A stretch of DNA of 64,000 bases from Pardosa pseudoannulata (GCA_032207245.1 CM063510.1:158097758-158161757), one strand, 5' to 3'; shown: positions 1 to 11,886, counted from the stretch's first letter. Numbers and translations: made by a program. The notes: generated by a model from the sequence alone, not told the origin.

Positions 1-764
1 GGGGCCAGTGGACCTCAGATGTTATTCAATTCTTGCTATACTTTATGTATATACTTTTTATTAATGCATTTCTAACAAAAATAACATAGGGGAAGACAGC
101 TTCCAAGAAATTTTTAAAAACATAGGACGTTTGACACATCTTAATATATATACACAGAATGAAGGGCAATAACCATTGGTGAAAGGAACATGTTTATAAA
201 AAACATATTAAAATACAGTTTATAAAGATCACAGATCTGAGATAGTGGCATCTCAAGTAAAATCTTAAATGTTGGTTTAAAAAAGAAAGGTCTAATCACA
301 ATGATTTTAAAACCAATAGCCAATACTATTGATTTTGTAAAACTGCTCAGATGTTGAATGTACATGAAAAACGCTGGAAATGAACTGAGAGAATCATTTA
401 CTGCAAACAAAATAAAGGGCTTGTCAGCATAAAGAGAAATATTCAAACATTTACCAATTTACACTTTACTGCATTCATTCTAAATCCATTAATGTTGATT
501 TTAACTAAAAATTATCTGAAAAGAAATTAGAAAAATAGAAGTCTCGAAGAATTAAACAAAAATGTGGTTTTGATTTCTTACTAATTATAAATTAAAATTT
601 TGTAAAAGTCTTATCTATTTCATAATATGCATGACCAAAACTATTTTTTATCTTAAAGTTGTTAAAAACTATGCCTTAATTTTGATTGATGTAATAATTT
701 TTTACAATATTTCAGATAAAGATTAATTATGAAGAGTAATACGCAACTTCTGAACATGCTAATT
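1..764. other. AT-rich intergenic DNA, no gene seen
   Basis: No open frame here has a recognisable domain or coding-like composition. The stretch lies downstream of COQ2, which is transcribed leftward, and ends at the terminal inverted repeat of the element that starts at 765. Confidence 0.6.
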
Positions 765-1558
765 CAGGGTTCCCACTTTTTTGTAGAACAAAAATTAAGG
801 CTTTCTAAGGTCCAAATTAGCACTTTAAAAGGACCTACTTTAAATACATGGCATAATGACATAAACCCTATTTCCTGAGGAGCATATTTTAATAATTACG
901 AACCAGACAAGGCATGTTCAATAAATGCCCTGCAATATTTCAGAATTAAGTTTTTAAAAATGCCTAAAAATTAGTAATAAGATATATCTATTTGACAAAA
1001 ACTAATTTTGAAAAATGTACATCTAAAGCTTTTTGAGTGATCAAACTAGAAATAAATTGTGAATAAAATACAATATTATAAACAGTACTTTCTGAGGGTT
1101 TAAAAATGACTATGATATATGTATATACTAGCTGATTATACCCGACGTTGCCTGGGAAAGAAGAAAGTTTTAGATTTTTCTATTACATTCAATGCAAGGA
1201 AAATTAAACTTCCATAAGTAACTGAAATATCTACAAACTCCCCATCCTCCATTCTTCATTTAATTAAAATCTGCAGGACTGTTAGCTATTAGGAAAGGGC
1301 AGCTGACTTTATACTTTAAACCTTTTCAGTATACGAAAGATTATTTATTGGTCAAATAATAAGTAACTAAGAAAAAACTGATAGGAAATCACTTTACGAC
1401 GGTGGATCGCAATTGGATTGGTTGATGGAGAAATCGATCCCATTCCAATTTAAAAATGAAGGAGTTTTTAAGGACCTTTGACAAAAATTAAGGAGTTTTA
1501 TGGGCCCTTAAAAATGAAAGCTAAAATTAAGGAGTTCTTAAGGACCGTGGGAACCCTG
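765..1558. mobile_element. Non-autonomous hAT-like DNA transposon
   Basis: The segment starts with CAGGGTTCCCAC (765-776) and ends with its exact inverse GTGGGAACCCTG (1547-1558). Both flanks carry TAATT, which may be the remains of a target-site duplication. Short motifs of the type AATTAAGG..TTCTTAAGGACC recur just inside both ends, as subterminal binding repeats often do. There is no transposase frame. The CAGGG terminus fits hAT elements, but the full 8-bp duplication expected of hAT is not preserved, so the superfamily call is inference. Confidence 0.55.
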
Positions 1559-1803
1559 TAATTACAACCAAAGCACTGATTGTGTAGTTTGTTTCAAATT
1601 GCTAAATAAATCAAGAGCAGACAAAGCATCAAAACTGTCATTCATAATGAAGCACAGAAATTACTTGTCAACTTTTAAAAATTGATATAAGTAAAACCTT
1701 TTGGTCTAAACACTAGTTGGTTAATTGGTTGATGTTTAGTTGCAGATGCAATTGTATTTTTTCCCATCCCAGGAAAATTATAGTTAATAAAATCTATGCA
1801 ATT

Positions 1804-1805
<2 letters not shown>

Positions 1806-1851
<46 letters not shown>
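1806..1851. repeat. (TA)n microsatellite
   Basis: An uninterrupted TA dinucleotide run of about 46 bp. The apparent Tyr-Ile proteins across it are artefacts. Confidence 0.95.
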
Positions 1852-1854
<3 letters not shown>

Positions 1855-2723
1855 AAACAATTTTTTCAATAAAATTTGATTCTAGAATTACATAAAATTC
1901 ACATATTTCAAACTGAATATCAGAAAAGATCAAAGAGAGAATATTGTTATTACTATTGATTTTAATAGTACTTTTATTAAAGGTAAAATTATTTAATGCT
2001 GCTGTAAAATATCTGTTCCAGAAATGTAAGCTTTTTTTTCCCTTAGTAATGCTCAATATATATGATTCTTTATCTTTAGTTTCCAAGCCTTTAAGTAGTT
2101 ATTTGTGCCAGTTGATATTAATTCACTTTTATATTCATCAAAGAAAATATTAATTAGTGTGATAGTAATGTATATTAAAATATGATAGTAATGTATATTA
2201 AAATATGTACTTTTAAAAAAAATCTTAGTTTAATATTTTTTGCATTAATAATCCTGGTTTATTCTTACTTTAAGGAAGTTTTTACAGAATCCTTATGATT
2301 ATTTAGTGGCAAACTTTCTATTTCTTAAGAATGCTTCATACTGTACACCATTTTACTAATTAATAACTAGTATTTTCACCAGAGTTCATTGCATGTTATT
2401 GCAATGTGTCAGTTTAACTCTAATTTATATAAAACATCTGTAAACTAAAAGTTTTATAATTTAAATAATTTTAAAATTTTTCGTTTTAAAAAACAATATG
2501 TAACAGGAAATGCTAAATTCAAGATCTGAAATTTTAATATTAATATTTGGAACTTTTCAAAGAACATTGATTAAAAACACCCAGAAAATAAGCATTTCCA
2601 CTTGAAAGAAGAAAGCAAAGAAAATTTATCTAGACAAAATATAAACACAATAAAAATGTAGCCCCCATCCCACCCCCATAGTCTAGTCATAGCACACAGT
2701 AATGCAAACACAACAATATTTTG

Positions 2724-2729
2724 TTTATT
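2724..2729 (-). promoter_or_regulatory. Candidate polyadenylation signal of COQ2
   Basis: TTTATT on the plus strand reads AATAAA on the minus strand, about 32 bp after the COQ2 stop codon. Further AATAAA-like hexamers occur downstream in this AT-rich DNA, so which one is used cannot be decided from sequence alone. Confidence 0.35.
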
Positions 2730-2760
2730 AAATAAATCTATATTTATACAATCCACTTAA

Positions 2761-2946
2761 TCACATCACAGTAGTTGCAGGTAATAAAGGTTCATTCAGT
2801 GCTATACTTGATTTACTGTTTGAGTCAGTCTTTTTCTTAACTAGAGTGCCACACATTATTCCTAAAAATAGTAGTAATCCAATCTTTTGATTTGCTTTAA
2901 AGGTCTTCCAACAACTCTGGGGATCATTAATGTTCAAGGAAGCAAT
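2761..2946 (-). CDS. COQ2: COQ2 terminal exon
   Basis: Acceptor TTCAATTTTAG, 61 codons and TGA stop. Encodes the family C-terminal block [24 protein letters not shown] followed by a hydrophilic tail. The preceding intron is only 110 bp, the shortest of the gene. Confidence 0.93.
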   Translation of the reverse strand: MASLNINDPQSCWKTFKANQKIGLLLFLGIMCGTLVKKKTDSNSKSSIALNEPLLPATTVM

Positions 2947-5900
2947 CTAAAATTGAAAATTATATTACAAATTATTCAGTATAAAATGTCTTTCCAAATA
3001 TAAAAATGAGAATAGTACAAAGATATTTTGAAACAAAGAAATTACAAAACTATTACTTGTGAAGTCAAGCATGCTGCTGTGAAACCCACAGATGCATAGA
3101 AGGGCCAGGTCTGATGACAGGTGTACCCTGCTAAAGTTAAAAAACCAATCATCGAAGTCGAAAATCCAGTTAAGTAATACTTAGTGTTTTCACCAAACTT
3201 GATAGCGGTGGATTTTATCTTTATTAAAACATCATCTACTTTGTCCTAAAATTAAAAAATATTTAAAATTAAACTATATATAAAGCACTAAGGGACAAAG
3301 GGATATCATAACAAAAAAAATTGAAGATAACTATAGAAAATGAAACATGCTGCATATTTAAACTAATTTTACTTTATAAACTTTTTTTAATACATTATAG
3401 GACTTTATTACAGAGACATATATATATATAAACTAGAATTTTCTTGACTTTTTTTTTCTTCCTAAAAACAAGAACTTTGTTACTGAAAGTCAGAAAGATT
3501 TTTTTAAAAAAAGTATACTCCTGCTCAATGATAATTGAATTAAAATATCAGATATGCCACCATTCAGGCACTTGTGTCTGGAGCAACAGCGTGGTTTGAA
3601 ATTTTAACATGCTAATTACAAATTATACATAAGTACATATCTTATTGGTTTCTAAATTAAAATTAAAATATTTATACAGTAGTAAATTGAAATAGATAAA
3701 TTAAAATTTATGAGTAGCTTTTTTAGCTTTAACAACTTATTTTTCCGAATAGTGTTTCTTATACCAACATTGACCCTGATTAAAATATTTCCATTTTTCT
3801 ATCTATTCTTATTCTAGAGTTTGTCCACTCAAATTTGACCTAAATTCAGTTTGGTTTTCCAGCACAATACTGAAAAGAGTAATATTCAGCAATATTTTTC
3901 AAAAAACTCTGTGTTTAATTGCTGAATTGTAATCTTTTAGCTGTTCAAAAGTTTTGTTATTTTTCGGAGCAATCTGAGGAGTTTCCGGAGTTACCAATGT
4001 TTCTCATTTCTTTGGAAAATCTGAAGTAGTTGGCATATCTGAAATATGTTACATCAAAATATTAAAATAATTGTAGAGACAATTTCTAACCTGATGTGCA
4101 TATATAGTATCATAAATTAATGTCCAGGAAATGCAAGATATATACAAAGGTAAAACTGTCAACCAATCACAAGATCCATGGACTGCAGACCAGCCAAGCA
4201 TCGCTCCCCAGTTAAATGTTATGCCTGCAAGAATAATAATGAAACATAAATAGTAGTTTATCAGGATAAAGTTATGAAATATATGTACACTCACTAATTC
4301 AGCTAAACTTAAATATTTTTGTATTTTTCTAAGGCACTACAGCCCATTCCAGGCCAAGGCCATCTAATTAAGTCTCTGGTCCTATCCAAGTCAATTCCCC
4401 TCCAGTCCCCCTTATATAAGAATTTTAAGTCACTTTCAACAGAGTCAAGCCACATACAGTGAAACTTCTCTGAGCAGCCACCCTTCTAAACGGCCAATTT
4501 TTCATGGCAAGGATTTTTCGACTCATAGACCTAATGGTAAAATAACCTGTATCAGCGGCCACCCAACTCCCTCTAAACATCCACCAAGTGAGACTGCCCT
4601 TTTCATTTTTCGGGAAATTCTACTCAGTCCATGATTTAATTTTGAGCAAAAAAACTCAAGGTCAGGTTTATGGTTGGATATAAGACAAAGTAACTTGAGA
4701 ACTTGAGAAGTCCATTCCCACGGTCCCCCCCCCCTTCTAAAAAAGATTAAATCTGTTATCTCTTTTGTATTCTCCCCACACCCTTCTGATAGGGAATCCC
4801 TATTGCACCATCCATAGAAACTGAGGGAGGAACTGGGCAATCAAGCATTGAAGGTGTCCTAAGGCCTTTGTTTGGAATTCCAATCGATACAGTTAAGGAA
4901 GAATTGCATCTCTGTCAGCAAAAATGTCATTCACCCCAGTTTCATATCATTAGTTGGTCAGTGATCTGAGTTGCAACGATGTCGAAATGCATTCTTTTAA
5001 ATATAGAGCAGAGCATTGAAGTTCTGTGTGAATATGAGAAGGACAATTGGCAAGAAAGTTAGCTAAATTATTTAACTGCGGAAGAACGGAAATCAACAAA
5101 GTCATTAAAGAAAATAATTTGATTTTGAAGGAGTATGAAGACTACAGAATAAATAAAAACAGATTGTAGCTTTAAAAAAAAAAAAATTTAAAGAAACATG
5201 AAATAATTATTTTCTCTTTAGATAAGTTTTAAATTTCATTTACATAAGGAATATATGTCAGACTTGTTTATATTATGCATTATAGCAATTATCTTATAAT
5301 AGTAAATAAAACCCTTCAGAGCGGCCAAATATTCTCTGTGCAGATGGGGTGGCTGCTCAGAGAGGTTTCACTGTAATTGGATACTTCTTCATTTTCTAAC
5401 TCCCATAGGTTTGATAAATTTTAGTATTTTTAATTGGGTTGGTATTTTCAGCTCTAAATAAATGTCCTAGACACTAAATCTTTATGACACCTACTTTTTA
5501 TGATCCTAATGATGTCTGGTTTTCTATATTTTCAGTAGATTTCAAAGTTAAACATTGATTTCCAAACATTGTATTCACAAACTGTGCCAAATATTTTCTT
5601 AGTTTCTTGCACTCAAAGGTCAATAGTTTGTTTTCCATACATTTAGCCATTTCCCAGCATTCAAAACCATAAAGATCACAGCAGGGTTTTGTATATATTA
5701 TTTTAGGTTCTAGTGCTAATATATTGAAATTTAAATTGATTTTTAAGACAATGATAATATTAATCCATTCAACAGTAAAATTATTGTTAATGGAAAAATG
5801 GTTCCAAGATATTTGAACTGTGTGATACTTTTTCAAAGATATAATTTATAAGGGTTAAATTCATTACAGGCAGCTTCTGTAAGTTTAATTTTAACTTCCA

Positions 5901-8900
5901 TTTATTATTATTACTTATTCCAGGAAGTTAAATATTCTTGTATAACAGTTATAAATTTAGATCTCTGCATTTTCTTAGTACATTCTTCAACTACTTGCAA
6001 AAAATATTTCCATTTGTAAATGTAATAGAATTTTACAGATTTTTAATATGCACAATTTTAAATACCCTGAATTTTTTTATTTATTAATCTATAATTTATA
6101 GCAAGAGATTGACTTTTAAATTTTAACTTTCAATTTAGATGACTGTAAATAATGTACGTACCAAGCATCATTTGTGGCCAGTAGCTAAACCTCTTCACCA
6201 GAGGATATGTAATAACAAAAACAAGAGATGTTGCCCCAAGCACAATACTATTTAAAGAAAAAAATAGATTGTAAATGCATGTGTACATAAAAGATATATA
6301 CAAGGTCAAAAATTAAACTTTAGAATTTCTTCATAACATCAAGTTCTTGATTAATTATATTTATATATATGCTATAAATTCTAATACAATTATTAATATT
6401 TAATAATTGTGATGCATTAAGTTGAATTCCATAATGCAGACTGAGAGTTGAACTGCCTGTTAATGATTTTCCTATTCCCTTGCTACTATATACAGGATCA
6501 TCTAAATGACAGGTACAATGGATTATCTATTTTAAAATCCAAAACATACAAATGGAAGTACAAAAATTACAAGAAATTCAAATAATTTGTAGCAAAAGAT
6601 AAAACTTCTTGAAAATCTTCAACCATTTGGATAGTACTAGTGAATTTTGCCCACTAGCTGACTTGCGGTTGTGTCAAAAATCTGAAATTCATATTTATAA
6701 CAAAACATTATATATATATAATTTAACAATAAAATCGGAACATAGGCTTTATATGCCCCAGTTGGAGACATTTGCCAAACATTATATATTTGACAATACA
6801 TTATATATTTGGACATTTGCCACAAACATTATATATATAATTTAACAACAAAATCAGAACATAGGCATTATATGCCCCAGTTGGAGACATTTGCGTTGCC
6901 ACAAACAAATGCTGTCATGCTTAACATTTTCATAATTCTGTCTTTCCCCAAAAAAATTCTAATTAAAAGATTGTTGTATTTAGTAAAATCTATATTTATT
7001 CATTATATATAATAAACAATATTAACAAATTTATTTAATTAAATTTGATTCTAGGAAAACAGTTGAATTTTTTTTCAATATTCCAAATGTTTTAAAGTGA
7101 TATTTTAAAAAATTCTGATAAAACTGATATAACCTTTACACCAATGATATCACTATTTATTTTTAGCAAATTCCTACAGAAATTTAATCTTCAAAACATA
7201 ACATATTAAGCGTATCTATACATCTTTTACATCAGTTATGTGAATTTCTACTGAAATGGAATACATTTTTTAAAGAAACAAAGAAGAAATAACTATTTGG
7301 AATACTTTTAAAAACTAAAGAATGTTCATATTTATGCTGCTTACTGGTTTTCAAGAAGCAAGAACTACAGTAGTTCAAATGGCGAAGGCATAGATCTCAG
7401 AAACAGAGGGCTACAAGTTTGAGGCTCTAGCTAAAGGTCTTTCGAGTTCATTGATGGTGGTGGGGGCATGTAAAAATAGGTTTGTGGTTGCAATGTCCTC
7501 CAAGTTCCCAAACTGTAACTCTAGAGGTAGCAGTCCAAGCCTTCTGCTTGGTCCTTGCTTCTAAGCTACAAAGACCCATTTTGCATTGTTTTGTCTGGTA
7601 GAGTAATGTTTTTCACTTATATCAGGGGTGGCCAAACTTTTGGAATCTGTGGTCTACTCCAAATTTAAAAAATCGAAGGCAGTCTACCAATGGCAGAGCT
7701 AAATTAACGTAACGTACATGTTTATATATTTATTTTCGGTAACAAGAAAAAAATGGTAAATTATCTAATTTTTCTAAAAGAACTTAATATTAATATTTAC
7801 AAAATAAAAATTTACTGACGAAAATAATCAAAGTATTCATATATCAAAAATTGACCATCTTATTCACTTCGTTTAGTTGAAATTTACCACTGTATATCTG
7901 TTTTTATGGCATTCATGGTTGAAAAAGCAGCACCTAAGTATCCCACTTTGTCAAGTTGTTTCTATTTATATCTCCACTGTAAAACGACAAATTCATTGTA
8001 TTATTTTGCACAGTATGTTTCTTTTAAAGCATAAACTGTGGTAAATTTTTATTTTAAATAATTCATTAATTCTATGTCATAAGTCATAAATTAAATTGTT
8101 AATATCCAAGGTCATTATCGGGATGGTCGCATGGACTACCTAAAATGTCTTCGTGGTAGACATCTTGGCCACCCCTGATCTATACGGTGTTCCCATAGTA
8201 AAAAAATGACTAAAAGAATAGATATCTGCAACTTAATAGTGATGAATGAAATAAGATTTTCAAAAAGCAGCTAACATATCCAGCTTTTATTCGCAAATCA
8301 ATTAAATGAAAGAGGGATAATCTTTGACAGCTGCAATTTCCTAACTAAACTGACTTACCTAAACCAATTTAATTGTAACAACAATAAAAGAGCTAGGGAC
8401 AACTTCCCTCCCAGAAGCATCCATGCATCCAGAGTACTGATTTCATTGCATGCTAAAGGACGATGTTTAGTTCGAGATACCTAAAATAAAGAGGGAGCAT
8501 TAAGGGAAATAGAAAAGCTTTTACATCTATAATACAAAACATATTTCTTTTATTTATACAACAGAAAATAAAGTAATTCTAAAAATGTTTTTAACACATT
8601 GTAAATTAAGACAGCTACATAATTAAATATAAAAATTTAATAAAAATTTTATAAAATAAATGCTGTAAAATGTTTTCAATAGGAATAACATAAATTTTAA
8701 GCAAAAAACATTTCAAAAGTGATAAAAGAATAATTTTTCACACACTGTTTCATTAAATAAAGTAGCATAAAGCATTTTAAAACAATCAAAAGAGACAAAT
8801 ACTCTTGCTTTTTAACATCATTTGGCATATTGATATGAAATTTTCATTACTTTTTAAACATTAAAAATTAAGTGTCAATTCCACTTCACAAAAATTTAAT

Positions 8901-11136
8901 GTTAATGAAGTTGCTGAAGGAATAATGAATCTGCTTCCTGCTATTCCAATAATTAATGACAATGTTTGGTGATAATCAATACTCATTGCTACACAGAGTT
9001 ATCTGGGATTTGCTAAAAATATCTTATGAGGAAATACACGACACTTCAAACACAAAAAATAAATGCATTACATAAACCTATACGAAGAGATACAAAAATG
9101 GTTTATAAATATTATTTCGGCATTCTGAAAAGAATGACTTAATAAGAGCCCATACATATGCTATGTTTTAATAAAAATTATGTGATGTGACCTGTAATAT
9201 AAACAAAAAAAAAATTAGGAATTAAATGCGATAAAATGTGCTGGTGATAATAGAACACATACTTTTGAATCAATGTCTTTGTCCCACAAATCATTTATTA
9301 TACAACCAGCACTCCTCATTAAAAAAGCTCCAGTGCCAAATATAGCCAATAATAATGGGTCAGGAAAGCAACCTGGGCTAGCTGCTAGTGACAAACTCCA
9401 ATAGCATGGCCATAAAAGAAAAAGCATGCCTGAAATAAAAAGAACATTTTAACAATAAATAAATGCTAATTAGAGGTAGGATCTTAAAAATGAACATTTC
9501 ATAAAGCTTAAGTAAATATCAGAAAATTGAGAGTTTAAAATCTAATAGTAATCTAACAATAATTAGATCCTGATTTTCAGCAACAGGCTACCCAAAAAAC
9601 CTTTAGGAAAAAAAAAAGTGTTTGAAAATGGGGTTTAATAAATATGGAAAAGAAATGTGATACATTTCCATGTTTTTAATTTGTGTTATTATTCTAATTT
9701 TATCATTTTTAAACAATTCAAAACTAGAATTACATCAGGTTTAACATTGTTCATATAAACAGCAATAATGCTATTAAAAATGTTTAACACAGTCAAATTT
9801 TAGGAGATATTAATTTGATATTACACACAGGTCAGGTGTTTTATACTCATTTCTTCTCTTATGAAGCCTAGTGACATTGGGGTAGTGTTTCACACCCCCA
9901 AGACACAGGTCTGAGATTCTATCTTCAGTCTAAGCAATGTTAATTAAGCCTTTCATCCCTTCAATGGGTAGACAAACTGAGGGTCAAACATGCTTGGGAA
10001 CTGAAACCTGGGGGTTCTGTGTAAGGTTGACTGCATAATCTGGACACCTGCTTTCAACCTCAGGGACCTTAGTCTTGAAAATGGAGAATGGTACTACAGG
10101 CCATGCCTCCAAGCTCAGCTAGTGCTAGGGAGTTTAGTTCTTTGCTTTCAAATAAAAAGAATAAAAAATTTATGACATTTTTGCTTGTCAGTTTGTTTTT
10201 AAAAATAATTTTTAATATAAACATCCACACACAAATCAGGACTAGTATTATTGATCATATAATAAAAAATAGTTTATTAACTCACAGGGTTGGCATGATT
10301 TAAATCATGATTTAAATCTTGATTCAAATCAGTTGATTTTTTTTTTTAAATCATTAATTTAAATCAGTTTTTTCACTTCTCTTAAAATCTACATTTGAAA
10401 GACAGGAAAATTGGGAATCAGCACAGAAATGCCAATAAGTAAATAAGTGTCAATAGATAGTATATTTTCTAAGAATTTAGGGGTTGTTATCAGAAAGTAT
10501 GCAGTAGGGGTAGGTACAATGACTATTTATGACTAGTGGAATTCATTTTATGTAATGGGGGGTAAAGAGAGTATTACAGAACTTGAAATTCAGTTTATCC
10601 ACCAAATAACAACAGCCGTCACATTATCTGCTAGAATGGAAAGACAGTTTTCTTCTTTTGGTATTTTTCATTCTAGCCTTTGTAACCAATGAGGAGTGGA
10701 TATGACATCAAAACTAGTGTTTTTATTGAAACAGTTAAATCCATAATTTGTTGCTTAAAAAATATTGAAATTGTGAATTTTTTGTTTTTTTAATACATAG
10801 TTTGCATTAAATGAGTATTTAATTTGTTCTTTAAATTTACATCTTATTTAGTTTGCACCATCCAATTACAAAATAATGAAATGTATTTAGATTAAAATTT
10901 GTGTATTTAATTTTAGGTAATCAATGTGTAGATTATACTAGATAGATAAGTAATATTCCATATAACAAATTATTCCATGTATATTGCAAAAAATATAAAA
11001 ACACAACAATAATTAAAATTAGAATTCAGAAAAAATCAAATAAATCTGATTTAAATGGAAAAAATCCGATTTAAATCAAATAAATCTGATTTAAAAAAAA
11101 AAAATTTCCAACCTTGTTAACTCATCCCCCCCCCCC

Positions 11137-11168
<32 letters not shown>

Positions 11169-11886
11169 AAAAAAAAAATCTACCTGGGCTGGGTTTTTTT
11201 GTTTGTTTGTTTGTTTGCTTTTCAAAGCTTTAGTTAGAATGTTGTTCTAAGCATTGAAATTTTAGATCAAACAGAGTATTGGTATCAAACAGAGGTTAAG
11301 TGTAATATTTCCCACTTTTTCTTATCTAATAAGTACAAAGAATCATAAAATATAATATTCATGTTTGTCAGTCTCTTTCTTAGATTTACAATATAAAAAC
11401 ATATATAATGGCTCAATAAAAATATAATGAAATGAAAATTAATATTATGCACTTACCAGTAGGCTTATCAAATCGAACCAATCTCAAGTATGGTCTAACT
11501 GTTGGATGACAACTATTCACAAACTTTTCCATTAAAGTTAAATTATCTTTATTTTCTTGAAATTTGTCTTTTACTGATTTATCTCCAGAATTTACACTTG
11601 ATGATGTGCAATAGAAAACATTTTTATGTAAAGTTCTTATAAGAGTTGATTGAGACAAACCTAATAGACTTAAAACAGTTTTATTATCTTCAAACTTGTT
11701 TCTTATTATTTTATCTTTAGAATTTAAACTTGAAGATTTATAACACATAGTACTTTTACTTAAAGTTCTTATAAAATTTGATTGAAATAAATAATGATTC
11801 AGACATAATTTATATTTGCCTTGAAAGTTTAATCTCATAGATGATGTAACATGACAGCAGAATATGCTTTGTTTAAATAAATACAT
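2761..11886 (-). CDS. COQ2: 4-hydroxybenzoate polyprenyltransferase, mitochondrial (COQ2), seven coding exons
   Basis: COQ2 is the UbiA-family membrane prenyltransferase that attaches the polyprenyl tail to 4-hydroxybenzoate in ubiquinone synthesis at the mitochondrial inner membrane. Joining complement exons 11457-11886, 9263-9429, 8359-8480, 6162-6247, 4091-4224, 3057-3245 and 2761-2946 gives 437 residues; all six introns are GT-AG and phases agree. The first aspartate motif NDLWDKDID (residues 189-197) and the second [13 protein letters not shown] (306-318) are intact, as are family blocks such as [25 protein letters not shown] and [12 protein letters not shown]. Residues 1-120 form a basic, Ser-rich leader consistent with mitochondrial import; it is longer than usual because of a 44-residue duplication. 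The start is the first ATG of exon 1, followed by an open frame. Introns 1, 3, 4 and 5 hold transposon fragments. Identity is confident; exact ends of untranslated regions are unknown. Confidence 0.95.
3057..3245 (-). CDS. COQ2: COQ2 coding exon 6
   Basis: Exactly 63 codons in phase 0, acceptor TTAATTTTAG and donor TCACAA|GTAATA. Starts with DKVDD, finishing the second Asp motif, then [18 protein letters not shown] and a membrane segment. Confidence 0.94.
3636..4040 (-). pseudogene. hAT transposase C-terminal remnant in COQ2 intron 5
   Basis: Clearly homologous over about 400 bp to 22588-23090, where the minus strand still reads a hAT dimerisation-type peptide. This copy has lost about 26 bp in the middle of that peptide and carries stops. 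It is a fossil with no coding capacity. Confidence 0.6.
4091..4224 (-). CDS. COQ2: COQ2 coding exon 5 (second Asp-rich motif)
   Basis: Acceptor ATTCTTGCAG and donor CATCAG|GTTAGA. Encodes [13 protein letters not shown], a membrane segment, and [12 protein letters not shown], the start of the second catalytic motif that is completed in exon 6. Confidence 0.95.
4326..4450. mobile_element. Short retroelement 3'-end fragment
   Basis: GC-richer stretch with the palindromic motif CCATTCCAGGCCAAGGCCAT and a C-rich tract, resembling a dispersed non-LTR/SINE 3' segment common in arthropod genomes. It abuts the pogo element that starts at 4457. The family is unassigned. Confidence 0.35.
4457..5373. 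mobile_element. pogo/Tigger-type transposon, internally deleted
   Basis: Terminal inverted repeats of 27 bp with one mismatch: CAGTGAAAC(T/C)TCTCTGAGCAGCCACCC at 4457 and its inverse ending at 5373. The TA target duplication is intact at 4455-4456 and 5374-5375. The CAGTGAAACCTC terminus is typical of Tigger/pogo elements of the Tc1/mariner superfamily. It retains a piece of transposase DNA-binding domain but no DDE domain. It lies in COQ2 intron 4. Confidence 0.85.
4979..5150 (+). pseudogene. Tigger transposase helix-turn-helix fragment, frameshifted
   Basis: The plus strand starts ATG-TCG-AAA and reads [13 protein letters not shown], then, after a one-base shift near 5050, [20 protein letters not shown] and [12 protein letters not shown]. 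This is the CENP-B/pogo N-terminal helix-turn-helix pattern. The frameshift and the missing remainder make it a pseudogene. Confidence 0.75.
6162..6247 (-). CDS. COQ2: COQ2 coding exon 4
   Basis: A short 86-bp exon with acceptor TTTAAATAG and donor CTTG|GTACGT. It encodes [15 protein letters not shown] and [13 protein letters not shown], a well-conserved COQ2 block; phases match exons 3 and 5. Confidence 0.92.
6697..6897. repeat. Local tandem duplication, 119-bp period
   Basis: The block ATATAATTTAACAA...GCCCCAGTTGGAGACATTTG occurs twice with an offset of about 119 bp and few differences, separated by shorter CATTATATATTTG partial copies. It lies in COQ2 intron 3. Confidence 0.8.
7370..7622 (+). 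mobile_element. tRNA-derived SINE, family 1 (diverged)
   Basis: Shares its body with the copies at 17290, 19538 and 20700: a degraded tRNA-like head (GTAGTTCAAATGGCGAAGGC) and the common 3' body (AGTTCCCAAACTGTAAC..., CTTCTGCTTGGTCCTTGCTT). The hAT element at 7623 interrupts its 3' end. Confidence 0.65.
7623..8177. mobile_element. Non-autonomous hAT transposon
   Basis: Starts CAGGGGTGGCCAAACTT and ends TTGGCCACCCCTG. Flanking octamers ACTTATAT and ATCTATAC match at five of eight positions, fitting an old 8-bp duplication. The terminus is the classic hAT/Charlie type. There is no transposase frame. It lies in COQ2 intron 3. Confidence 0.75.
8359..8480 (-). CDS. COQ2: COQ2 coding exon 3
   Basis: Acceptor TTTATTTTAG and donor TTTAG|GTAAGT. 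Encodes [15 protein letters not shown] and the hydrophobic [14 protein letters not shown], matching the loop after the first Asp motif and the following membrane helix of UbiA/COQ2 proteins. Confidence 0.93.
9263..9429 (-). CDS. COQ2: COQ2 coding exon 2 (first Asp-rich motif)
   Basis: Begins after TTTATTTCAG and ends at TCAAAA|GTATGT. It encodes residues 144-199, including [13 protein letters not shown] (transmembrane segment 1) and the prenyl-diphosphate/Mg-binding motif NDLWDKDID. Confidence 0.95.
9864..10150 (+). mobile_element. Probable tRNA-derived SINE in COQ2 intron 1
   Basis: A tRNA-like head with GACATTGGGGTAGTG (A-box position) and GGTCTGAGATTC (B-box-like), followed by a body and an A-rich tail (AAATAAAAAGAATAAAAAA). 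It does not closely match the other SINE families in this window. Confidence 0.45.
10285..11116. mobile_element. hAT transposon with perfect 8-bp target duplication
   Basis: TTAACTCA flanks both sides (10277-10284 and 11117-11124). Termini are CAGGGTTGGCA and its near-inverse TTCCAACCTTG; subterminal DNA is rich in repeated GATTTAAATC motifs on both sides. A remnant of the hAT C-terminal dimerisation domain survives inside. It lies in COQ2 intron 1. Confidence 0.85.
10612..10695 (+). pseudogene. hAT dimerisation-domain remnant
   Basis: Reads [20 protein letters not shown] followed by SSLCNQ and a stop. This is the hAT C-terminal signature (S-A-x-x-E-R-x-F-S/x-F-G-x-x-H-S-x-L). The rest of the transposase is deleted. 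Confidence 0.65.
11457..11886 (-). CDS. COQ2: COQ2 coding exon 1 (leader)
   Basis: Encodes residues 1-143 and the first base of Gly144, ending at CTACTG|GTAAGT. The final residues [13 protein letters not shown] are the conserved start of the COQ2 catalytic domain; the rest is leader. A likely acceptor (TTTTTATTTTTAG, exon starting near 11979) upstream of the ATG suggests that part of the 5' untranslated region lies on this exon and the remainder on a farther exon. Confidence 0.92.
11521..11784 (-). repeat. 132-bp tandem duplication inside COQ2 exon 1
   Basis: Residues 35-78 and 79-122 align at a constant offset of 44 residues with no gap. Shared positions include IRTL, SSS.NS.DK and KF..NK. 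The underlying DNA is also alike (for example AAAGTTCTTATAA occurs in both), so this is an in-frame 132-bp duplication in the import leader, diverged but still open. Confidence 0.85.

Noticed and set aside
2571..2756. 61-codon minus-strand frame just after the COQ2 stop
   Set aside because: It lies in the COQ2 3' flank, out of context with any splice site, and contains no family motif.
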